A stretch of 8,663 nucleotides of DNA from an uncultured Actinomycetes bacterium. GTDB taxonomy: Bacteria > Actinomycetota > Acidimicrobiia > Acidimicrobiales > Acidimicrobilacustridaceae. The notes under the pieces were generated by a model. The model did not search any database. It saw nothing but the letters and a program-made list of their open reading frames with translations, and had not been told where the DNA came from. The DNA lies in the NCBI GenBank assembly GCA_945957335.1, contig CAMFLJ010000147.1, positions 1 through 8,663 of the forward strand. The letters are read 5' to 3'. The translations under genes were made by a program, and so were the position numbers. Below are positions 1-5,571 of the stretch, piece after piece (the stretch's first letter is position 1; each line of letters begins with the position of its first letter).

Positions 1-1705
1 GGACGCAGTTGCGGCCCGTGTCGGCGATGATCACGTCGCCGTTGGATGCCACAGCGACCCCGGCCGGCCCCGAGAGCGACACCGCGGTCGCCGCCACGTT
101 GCCGGCCCCGCAGGTCGTCGTCGCACCGCCGCCGGCGACCCGGCTCACCGTGCCGGTGCCGTCGATCTTGCGGATGCAGTTGTTGCCGGTGTCAGCGACG
201 TAGACGTTCCCGGACGCATCGATCGCCACGCCCTGGGGTGCGCTCAGCGACAGGCCCGTCGCTGCACCGCTGTAGGAGCACGCGGTGTTCGATCCGCCTC
301 CGGCGAAGGTCGAGATGGTGCCGTTGGTGGCCACGACCCGGATGCGGTTGTTGGCGGTGTCGGCGATGAAGACCCGGCCGTCGGGCCCTTCGTCGATCGA
401 GTTGGGGGTGTTGAGCGACGCCGCGGTGGCGGCGCCGCCGTCGCCGGCGAGGGCGCTCGTCCCGTTGCCGGCGAAGAGCACGACCGCTCCGCCGCAGCGG
501 TCCGTGGTGATCTGGGTGCTCTGGGCGGAGGTCCAGGTGCCCTTGGTCGTGCGGACGGAGAGGTACCGCGGGGTGGTGACCGGTGCCGTGGGCGACACCG
601 AGGCGGTGGTCGTGCCGGACGCGACAGTGGCCGCCACCGTGATGGCGCCGGTCGGGGTCGTCTGCTGGAGAGCCTGGGTGCTGGTCTGGATGCCGGCGGC
701 CACGGACCAGCTCAGCGACGTCGCGGTGGCGCTCGTCCACCTGCAGTTGATGCTCGACGGCACCGCGAGGCTGCCGGTGCCGACGGTCGCCGTCGCCGTC
801 TCGGACCCGGTGAACGAGGCGTGGGCGACGGTCGTCGGGATCAGGGTCATGACGGCGATGGCGGCGACGGTCATGCCCACGGTCTTTCCGACCGCGTGGA
901 GCGAGGTGTGAGGGCGTGGCTTCTCGTCGCGGTCTGCGGTGCGACCGTGCGAGGCCCGGGTCTCGGAGCTGCGGCGGGGCTGGTCGTCGTGGCGACGGTC
1001 GGCCTCGCGGCGGTCACCGACCCGTCGATCGGCCACGCGCCGCTCGCCCGTTCGGCGCTCGAGGTGGGCGGGCCAGGCCGCGGCGCCGGGGACGGTCTGT
1101 CGCCGGTCGGCCTGGCGGCGCTCCTCCTTGCGACGTTCCTCCCGGCGTCGCTCGTCGCGCCGCCAGATGGCGAAGAAGCCGGCGACCAGCACCAGGAGCC
1201 CGCCGACCACCATGAGGGCGATCCGCACCCGGGGCGTGCCGGCGTCGGTCAGGATGCTGCCGAGCACGGGCAGCACGGTGGTGACCTTGTGGACCTTCTG
1301 CCCGTTGAGCTGGAGGTTCCACGGATCGGGGCCGGGGTTGTTGTCGCCCTTGGTCGTGAAGGTCCGTGTCCCGTCGATCTCGCCGATCGCGATGACCCGG
1401 TGCACGGTCTTCGTGCCCGTCTCGGGAGCGGCGAACACGATCACGTCGCCGATCTGGATGGTCGAGACGTCCTGGTGCTCCACCATGATGGCGGAGCCCT
1501 TGGGGATGACCGGCTCCATGGAGCCGGTCGGAACGGTCTGCAACATCAGGCGGCCGGTGAGGGTCCCCACCGAGAACACCACGCACGCCACCGCGGCGAC
1601 GCCCAGCACGACCCACTCCGTCACGCGGAGCAGGCCGTGCAGGGCACGCCCGACCCCGAGGCGCCGCGTGGGCACCTCGGAGGCGGGGTGGCGGAAGGTG
1701 GTCAT
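1..1705 (-). CDS. SipW-type signal peptidase fused in frame to a secreted NHL-repeat protein (partial, runs off left edge)
   Basis: Seen: one open frame of 568 codons from ATG 1705 to the window edge, with no stop. Residues 1-30 are a cytoplasmic start, 31-50 TM1, then a signal-peptidase I domain with catalytic Ser62 in GSMEP, His102 in VHRV and the TKGDNNP box at 119-125. His instead of Lys marks the S26B (SipW/archaeal/ER) class. TM2 is about 162-181. Residues 182-275 are a very charged tail rich in ERR and DRR. Residues 276-293 are hydrophobic and end in A294-H295-A296 followed by SF, a signal-peptidase site. After that come an Ig/FnIII-like stretch with Cys321 and Cys404, then NHL repeats with ADT motifs near 448, 504 and 561, about 56 residues apart. 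A Shine-Dalgarno lies 9 nt before ATG 1705. The 31-bp gap behind the CalY-like gene suggests one operon. A missed frameshift that merged two genes is the main alternative. Domain calls are sure; the fusion is likely. Confidence 0.8.
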   Translation of the reverse strand, partial: MTTFRHPASEVPTRRLGVGRALHGLLRVTEWVVLGVAAVACVVFSVGTLTGRLMLQTVPTGSMEPVIPKGSAIMVEHQDVSTIQIGDVIVFAAPETGTKTVHRVIAIGEIDGTRTFTTKGDNNPGPDPWNLQLNGQKVHKVTTVLPVLGSILTDAGTPRVRIALMVVGGLLVLVAGFFAIWRRDERRREERRKEERRQADRRQTVPGAAAWPAHLERRTGERRVADRRVGDRREADRRHDDQPRRSSETRASHGRTADRDEKPRPHTSLHAVGKTVGMTVAAIAVMTLIPTTVAHASFTGSETATATVGTGSLAVPSSINCRWTSATATSLSWSVAAGIQTSTQALQQTTPTGAITVAATVASGTTTASVSPTAPVTTPRYLSVRTTKGTWTSAQSTQITTDRCGGAVVLFAGNGTSALAGDGGAATAASLNTPNSIDEGPDGRVFIADTANNRIRVVATNGTISTFAGGGSNTACSYSGAATGLSLSAPQGVAIDASGNVYVADTGNNCIRKIDGTGTVSRVAGGGATTTCGAGNVAATAVSLSGPAGVAVASNGDVIIADTGRNCV

Positions 1706-1712
1706 CGGTGGG

Positions 1713-1720
1713 TTCCCTCT
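1713..1720 (-). promoter_or_regulatory. Shine-Dalgarno of the signal-peptidase fusion gene
   Basis: AGAGGGAA on the minus strand, its GGG ending 9 nt before ATG 1705. It fixes this start and is the clearest ribosome binding site in the window. The main catabolic genes here lack one. Confidence 0.6.
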
Positions 1721-1736
1721 ACCGGTGCCGTCAGGC

Positions 1737-2351
1737 TCACTTGGCGACAGCGGTCCGCTGCTGGCCGTTGAACGTGAAGTCGATGGTCGAGTTCAGCGAC
1801 TGGAACGCGTTCCCGGCGGTCGACGGCAGCGTCAGGGTGGCCCGCAGGTGGTTCGCGGTGCCGGCGGTGGCGACGATGTTCTTGAGCGGCATGCTGGTGC
1901 CGATGACCGGCATGGAGGGCAGCACGGTGCTGATCGTCCCGGGGCAGGTGTAGGTGTACGGAGCCGCCGACTCCTTCCAGGCCTCCGAGCACGAGTCGAT
2001 GGAGATCTGGAGGCCGTCGGTGGTGTCGGTGTCGAGGAGCGAGCTCGTCTTGGCGAACGACGTGAGCGTCACGCTGTCGAGCATGTCGACGGAGCCGGTG
2101 TTGGTGATGGTGACCGCACGCTGCATGGAGTCGCCGGGGGCGAGGTCCTTGGCGCCGACCGAGAGGCGCTGGCCGGAGCCGTCGGCGGAGATGTCCGCAA
2201 AGGACACGGTGCCGGTGTAGGTGGAGGCCTGGGCGTTCGTCGAGGCTGTGAACGAGGCGAACGCAGCGCCGCCGACACCCGCGGTGACGAGGGCGAGAAG
2301 GCCGCCGCTGATCGCGAGCTTCATGCCGGTGGAGGAACGGGGGGTACGCAT
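1737..2351 (-). CDS. CalY/TasA-like secreted protein with SipW-dependent-type signal peptide
   Basis: 204 residues. The N-terminus has basic residues (Arg2, Arg5, Lys11), a hydrophobic core at about 12-30, and an A30-F31-A32 site followed by SFT. This is the atypical leader that SipW-type peptidases process. The mature part is beta-rich and Ser/Thr-rich, with a TGTVSF segment at 46-51, APGDS at 71-75, TNTGS at 83-87, and two Cys (121 and 136) that could form a disulfide. Known of the family: TasA/CalY proteins form extracellular fibres or matrix and are cleaved by a dedicated SipW, often encoded next door, as here. The start at 2351 is chosen because the signal peptide begins there; the frame is open upstream to 2552, but that extension is not export-like. 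Fibre formation is inferred from the family, not shown. Confidence 0.82.
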   Translation of the reverse strand: MRTPRSSTGMKLAISGGLLALVTAGVGGAAFASFTASTNAQASTYTGTVSFADISADGSGQRLSVGAKDLAPGDSMQRAVTITNTGSVDMLDSVTLTSFAKTSSLLDTDTTDGLQISIDSCSEAWKESAAPYTYTCPGTISTVLPSMPVIGTSMPLKNIVATAGTANHLRATLTLPSTAGNAFQSLNSTIDFTFNGQQRTAVAK

Positions 2352-2354
2352 TGT

Positions 2355-2390
2355 CTCTGAGGACCTTTCGAGGTCAGAGCCATGGGCTCT
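2355..2390 (-). promoter_or_regulatory. Two mutually exclusive hairpins in front of the CalY-like gene
   Basis: Hairpin A: GACCT/AGGTC around a CGAA loop (2362-2375), extended by AGAG (2376-2379) with CTCT (2355-2358) and a 3-nt bulge. It contains the only purine-rich candidate ribosome site, AAAGG, and ends 4 nt before ATG 2351. Hairpin B: AGAGCC/GGCTCT around a 3-nt loop (2376-2390). Both use bases 2376-2379, so they cannot form fully at once. Translational control is inferred; chance structure in GC-rich DNA is possible. Confidence 0.4.
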
Positions 2391-2550
2391 GGCTGGAACC
2401 CGCACGACGACGCCGTTGCGGTGGGCGTTACAGAGCACGTGTTTCGCGTGGTCTGCCTCGTCACTCAGCGTGGCGAACGTTCCTCCAGTGCGGGGCAACG
2501 AATCCTCAAGATCCCTTGATGAATGCGCTTTCAGGTAGGTCGAACAGCCC

Positions 2551-2587
2551 AAAAAGCCCAGATAGAACCGGGTTCCAGCAGTGGAAC
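2551..2587 (-). terminator. Possible intrinsic terminator of the menC-like gene
   Basis: On the minus strand, about 62 nt after the menC-like stop, a perfect hairpin GTTCCA/TGGAAC with a 4-nt loop (2572-2587) is followed by a 5-bp stem CCCGG/CTGGG (one G-U pair, 6-nt loop; 2557-2572), then C and five T (2556-2551). The stems are short but the T run is striking in such GC-rich DNA. Confidence 0.45.
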
Positions 2588-2648
2588 TGTCGGAACATGG
2601 AGAGCGCCGCCGGCGACGTCGTCGCCCGACGCGCTGCGTGGCCAGAGC

Positions 2649-3803
2649 TCAGGGGCGCACGGTGTGGGTCGACACGGTGAGGCGCTCGAGCGCGTCGGGG
2701 TCGACGTCGACCCCGATGCCGGGCCCGTCGGGCACGCGGACGCCGCCGCCGCCGACCTCGACGGGTGCGGTGACGTCGTCGGTGAAGGTGAGCCGTCCGT
2801 CGCCGATGTCGCCGGCGACGGTGGCACCCGGGTGGGCCGCGAGGGCCACGTTGGCGTGGCGCCCGATGCCGGCGTCGAGCATGCCGCCGACCCATGCCGC
2901 CACCCCGTTGCCGGCGCAGCGGTCGAGCACGTCGGCGGCGGCCAGCCAGCTGCGGTAGCGGGGCGCCTTCACGCACACCACCGAGCACGCCCCCATGTCG
3001 AGGGCCTGCTCGGTGTCGGCCACGGTCGTGAGCGACTCGTCGAGGCAGATGGGCGTGGTGATGCGGCGGGCCAGTTCGGCGTGGCCCAACAGGTCGTCGG
3101 CGGCGAGAGGCTGCTCGAGGCAGGCCAGGCCCAGTTCGTCGAGGTCGGCCAGGAGGCGGGCGTCGTCGGGCGCGCCCGGCTCCCCGTCGAGGCGGTAGGC
3201 GCCGTTGGCGTCGGCCACCAGCACCACCTCGGGCCCCACGGCCGCGCGCACCGCCTGCACCAGCCCGACGTCGCGGCCCGGGGCGACCTTGAGCTTCACC
3301 CGGCCGTAGCCCTGCGCCACACGGTCGACGACCTGGGCGACGACGGCGTCGGTGGAGCCGGCCAGGCCGACCACGGCGCCCGCGGGCACGGCCTGCGCCG
3401 GTCCGGGCGGGTGGGGGAACAGGCGCCGTGCGAGTGGGGTGCCGGCGGCCCGGCCCTCGGCGTCGAGCAGGGCCAGCTCGAGGGCGGCCTTCGCCATGGG
3501 GTGGCCGACGACGTCGTCGAGGGCGGCGGCGAGCTCGTCGGCCGCCAGCCCGTCGGAGCGGTCGGCGGCCGCGGCCAGCAGCCGGGGGGCGAGGTGGTCG
3601 CGCAGCACGAGGAGGGCGGCGTCGGTGAACTCGGCGGTGTAGGTCGGGTCGGGGAGAGCGGCGCACTCGCCCCAGCCCTCGCCGTCGGGCCCGACGAGGT
3701 GGACGACCACGCTGGTGCGCACGTCGACCGAGCCGTGCCCGGCCACGAACGGCGCCACCATCGGCAGGGCCACCACGCGCAGCTCCACCGCGTCGATCCG
3801 CAT
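2649..3803 (-). CDS. menC: Enolase-superfamily o-succinylbenzoate synthase / N-acylamino acid racemase
   Basis: 384 residues, normal length for the family. The muconate-lactonizing-like subgroup signature is complete: K170-L-K172 on strand 2, metal ligands D198 (in DANGAY), E230 (LEQPL) and D255 (CLDES), and the opposing base K279. The WVGGMLDAGIGR segment at 304-315 is typical of the MenC/NSAR branch. Known: members dehydrate SHCHC to o-succinylbenzoate in menaquinone synthesis, and many also racemise N-acylamino acids. The sequence cannot separate these. No other men gene lies nearby; the neighbours are amidohydrolases, so an amino-acid-derivative role is an open alternative. It is transcribed away from the deaminase gene. 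There is no Shine-Dalgarno, but a -10-like TACGCT lies 8 nt before the ATG. Family call sure; symbol tentative. Confidence 0.85.
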   Translation of the reverse strand: MRIDAVELRVVALPMVAPFVAGHGSVDVRTSVVVHLVGPDGEGWGECAALPDPTYTAEFTDAALLVLRDHLAPRLLAAAADRSDGLAADELAAALDDVVGHPMAKAALELALLDAEGRAAGTPLARRLFPHPPGPAQAVPAGAVVGLAGSTDAVVAQVVDRVAQGYGRVKLKVAPGRDVGLVQAVRAAVGPEVVLVADANGAYRLDGEPGAPDDARLLADLDELGLACLEQPLAADDLLGHAELARRITTPICLDESLTTVADTEQALDMGACSVVCVKAPRYRSWLAAADVLDRCAGNGVAAWVGGMLDAGIGRHANVALAAHPGATVAGDIGDGRLTFTDDVTAPVEVGGGGVRVPDGPGIGVDVDPDALERLTVSTHTVRP

Positions 3804-3811
3804 GGCCGACG

Positions 3812-3817
3812 AGCGTA
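3812..3817 (-). promoter_or_regulatory. Candidate -10 of a leaderless menC promoter
   Basis: TACGCT on the minus strand fits TANNNT and ends 8 nt before ATG 3803, which would place transcription start at or next to the start codon. No convincing -35 is seen. Confidence 0.4.
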
Positions 3818-3844
3818 CGACCCCGCACCCCTCCAGCCCCCACC

Positions 3845-3918
3845 CCTCCTCCCCCAGCTGGCTCAGAACGGTGCGGAAACCGCACCGTTCTGAGCCAGCT
3901 TGCGGGTGGGGGAGGAGG
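3845..3918. repeat. Long perfect inverted repeat between divergent genes
   Basis: Arms 3856-3876 and 3880-3900 are perfectly complementary over 21 bp around an AAA loop. The arms begin AGCTGGCTC and contain AACGGTGCG. An outer arm (3845-3855 with 3908-3918, 11 bp, CCTCC-type against GGAGG-type) extends the structure after an unpaired 7-nt stretch on one side. It looks like a bidirectional terminator but sits between divergent genes, upstream of both candidate promoters. Its modules recur at 5428-5475 and 7491-7604. Confidence 0.8.
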
Positions 3919-3974
3919 CGCGGAGTTCACGCGGCCGTCACGGCGCGGCCGGCGACGACGGCGGCACCCCGTCG

Positions 3975-3980
3975 TAGGGT
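3975..3980 (+). promoter_or_regulatory. Candidate -10 of a leaderless deaminase promoter
   Basis: TAGGGT fits TANNNT and ends 7 nt before ATG 3988. No Shine-Dalgarno is present, so a leaderless transcript is likely. Confidence 0.4.
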
Positions 3981-3987
3981 CGCGCCC

Positions 3988-5394
3988 ATGTCCGACAACT
4001 CCGCCACCGCGCCGGCTCCGGTGCCCGCCGACCTGCTCGTCGTCGGGGCCGAGCTGGTCGCCACCATGGATGACGAGCGCCGCGAGATCGCCGGCGGCTG
4101 GGTGGCCGTCACCGACGGCCTGATCTCCGGCGTGGGTGGCCCGTCCGACCCGCCGCCCACCGCCGCCAAGGTGCTGCGGGCCGAGGGCTGCCTCGTCACG
4201 CCCGGGCTCATCAACACCCACCACCACATCTACCAGAACCTCACCCGCAGCTTCCGGGCCGCGACGGAGGGCTCGCTGTTCACCTGGCTCACCACGCTCT
4301 ACCCCCAGTGGGCCCGCCTCGACGAGGAGGCCGCCTACGTCTCGGCGTGGGTCGGGCTCACCGAGCTGGCCCTCGGCGGCTGCACCACCACCACCGACCA
4401 CCTCTACGTGCACCCGGCCGGAGCCGGCGACCTCATCTCGGCCGAGATCGAGGCGGCCGTCGAGCTGGGCATGCGCTTCCACCCCACCCGCGGCTCGATG
4501 AGCCTGTCGGTGAAGGACGGCGGCCTGCCCCCCGACTCGGTGGTGCAGGACGACGACACGATCCTCGCCGACTCCCAGCGCCTGGTGGAGCGCTGGCACG
4601 ACCCCTCGCACGGCGCCATGGTGCGCATCGCGCTCGCGCCGTGCTCGCCGTTCTCGGTCACCCCCGAGCTGATGGTGAAGACCGCCGAGCTGGCCGAGCG
4701 CCTCGACGTCCGCCTCCACACCCACCTGGCCGAGGACGCCGACGAGGACACCTTCGCCATGGAGACCTTCGGCTGCCGCACGGTCGAGCACTTCGAGGCC
4801 GTGGGCTGGATGAGCGACCGCTCGTGGGTGGCCCACTGCATCTTCCCGAACGCGGCGGAGATCGGCCGGCTCGGTGCGGCGGGCGTGGGCGCTGCGCACT
4901 GCCCGAGCTCGAACATGATGATCGGCGGGCCCGGCGCCCTCGCGCCGGTGGCCGAGATGCGGGCGGCCGGCGTGAAGGTGGGCCTGGGCTGCGACGGCTC
5001 GGCCTCCACCGACTCCGCCTCGCTCTGGATGGAGGCCCGCAACGCCATGCTCCTCGGCCGCCTCCGCAAGGGCCCGACCGAGATGGGGGCGCGCACCGCG
5101 CTCGAGATCGCCACCCGCGGGAGTGCCGGCTGCCTCGGTCGCGAGGGCGAGATCGGCGAGCTGTCGGTCGGCGCGGCGGGGGACCTCGTGGTGTGGGGCC
5201 TCGACGGCGTCCGCTTCGCCGGCGCGATCTCCGACCCGATCGACGCCTGGCTGCGCTGCGGCCCGGTCGACGCCCGCCACACGGTGGTGGCCGGTCGCAC
5301 GGTGGTCGAGGACGGCGCCCCCACGGCCCTCGGCCTCGACGACATGCTCGTTCGCCACCGCCGCGCCTCCGAGCGCCTCCAGGCGCCCCTCTAG
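3988..5394 (+). CDS. 8-oxoguanine deaminase-type amidohydrolase
   Basis: 468 residues, amidohydrolase superfamily. The N-terminal beta-sandwich ends in the metal site INTHHHIYQNLTR (76-88; H78 and H80). Then come H246 in HTHLAED with acid E249, H283 in VAHC, and D336 in GCDGSAS, the complete single-metal deaminase set. The stretches CSPFSVT (219-225), FGCRTVEHFEAVGW (261-274) and CPSSNM (305-310) match what I know of 8-oxoguanine deaminases (EC 3.5.4.32; 8-oxoguanine + water to urate + ammonia), a group often misnamed hydroxyatrazine hydrolase. Cytoplasmic; no signal peptide. ATG 3988 is preferred over the upstream in-frame ATG 3715 because the latter runs through the inverted repeat and the opposite menC gene. 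Substrate could be another purine or triazine; the family is sure, the exact substrate probable. Confidence 0.85.
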   Translation: MSDNSATAPAPVPADLLVVGAELVATMDDERREIAGGWVAVTDGLISGVGGPSDPPPTAAKVLRAEGCLVTPGLINTHHHIYQNLTRSFRAATEGSLFTWLTTLYPQWARLDEEAAYVSAWVGLTELALGGCTTTTDHLYVHPAGAGDLISAEIEAAVELGMRFHPTRGSMSLSVKDGGLPPDSVVQDDDTILADSQRLVERWHDPSHGAMVRIALAPCSPFSVTPELMVKTAELAERLDVRLHTHLAEDADEDTFAMETFGCRTVEHFEAVGWMSDRSWVAHCIFPNAAEIGRLGAAGVGAAHCPSSNMMIGGPGALAPVAEMRAAGVKVGLGCDGSASTDSASLWMEARNAMLLGRLRKGPTEMGARTALEIATRGSAGCLGREGEIGELSVGAAGDLVVWGLDGVRFAGAISDPIDAWLRCGPVDARHTVVAGRTVVEDGAPTALGLDDMLVRHRRASERLQAPL

Positions 5395-5422
5395 CCGGAC
5401 CCCCTCCCTCGATTGCTCGATG

Positions 5423-5481
5423 CCGGGAAACGGTGCGCCGAACCTGCGCCAGGGGGCAGGAAGAGCGCACCGTTTCGCCGG
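5423..5481. terminator. Inverted repeat downstream of the deaminase gene, likely terminator
   Basis: Perfect 11-bp arms AAACGGTGCGC (5428-5438) and GCGCACCGTTT (5465-5475), flanked by CCGG on both sides (5423-5426, 5478-5481), with a nested stem CCTGC/GCAGG (5443-5460). It begins about 30 bp after the deaminase stop. It shares the AACGGTGCG core with the repeat at 3856-3900. There is no T run, so termination is inferred from position. Confidence 0.55.
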
Positions 5482-5486
5482 GGCGA

Positions 5487-5495
5487 TGTCAGACA
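5487..5495. promoter_or_regulatory. Putative GntR operator, distal copy
   Basis: TGTCAGACA, a perfect palindrome around a central A, 76 bp upstream of a second copy. Its GTCAGAC core also occurs upstream of the gntR-family gene (8401-8407). Confidence 0.45.
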
Positions 5496-5508
5496 GGGGT
5501 CACGAGGT

Positions 5509-5526
5509 GGTGACAGAGAGGTCACC
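5509..5526. promoter_or_regulatory. Palindrome between the two putative operators
   Basis: GGTGAC, six bases, GTCACC: a perfect 6-bp inverted repeat. A further direct half-site GGTCAC lies at 5498-5503. It may be a second operator or part of the promoter; no protein can be assigned. Confidence 0.35.
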
Positions 5527-5562
5527 GCTTCGAAGGCTCGTCGCAACCATCGACCGGCAACC

Positions 5563-5571
5563 TGTCTGACA
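5563..5571. promoter_or_regulatory. Putative GntR operator overlapping the start codon
   Basis: TGTCTGACA, whose last base is the A of ATG 5571. With flanking bases it is the exact reverse complement of the distal copy over 12 bp (5486-5497 with 5561-5572). Binding here would block initiation of the metallohydrolase gene. Confidence 0.45.

Larger units (their letters stand above)
2352..2648. other. Intergenic region: leader of the CalY-like gene and 3' end of the menC-like gene
   Basis: 297 bp without a credible gene. It is visibly richer in A and T than its surroundings. On the minus strand, in transcription order, it holds: a hairpin GGCGAC/GTCGCC (2612-2626), a terminator-like structure (2551-2587), a small palindrome TCAAG/CTTGA around ATCC (2506-2519), a stem CAGA-CACG/CGTG-TCTG (2431-2455), and the start-proximal hairpins. 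I could not pick out a confident promoter for the CalY-like gene or match the leader to a riboswitch class. Confidence 0.5.

Noticed and set aside
874..874. Separate NHL gene starting at ATG 874
   Set aside because: Not excluded as an internal start (a weak GGAAAG lies 9 nt upstream), but the export segment would lack basic n-region residues and no stop separates it from the peptidase.
939..2360. Long plus-strand open frames over the peptidase and CalY-like genes
   Set aside because: Arg/Ser-rich shadow translations with no domain pattern, while the minus strand shows catalytic motifs and signal peptides.
2400..2550. A cyclic-di-GMP or other riboswitch in the CalY-like leader
   Set aside because: Attractive because matrix genes are often so controlled, but I could not align it to a known consensus; a covariance-model search would decide.
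2352..2552. N-terminal extension of the CalY-like protein back to 2552
   Set aside because: The extra 67 residues would bury the signal peptide and run through leader hairpins.
2649..3803. Dipeptide epimerase identity for the enolase-superfamily gene
   Set aside because: The C-terminal DxD motif expected for that group is not seen; the GGMLDAGIGR segment fits MenC/NSAR better.
3715..3987. Upstream start for the deaminase at 3715
   Set aside because: It would translate the inverted repeat and the opposite end of menC; ATG 3988 has a -10 at the right distance and a normal family N-terminus.
2506..5358. A 950-codon open frame on the minus strand
   Set aside because: It is antisense to the deaminase and out of frame with menC; the translation is low-complexity Arg/Gly/His-rich, typical of shadow frames in GC-rich DNA.
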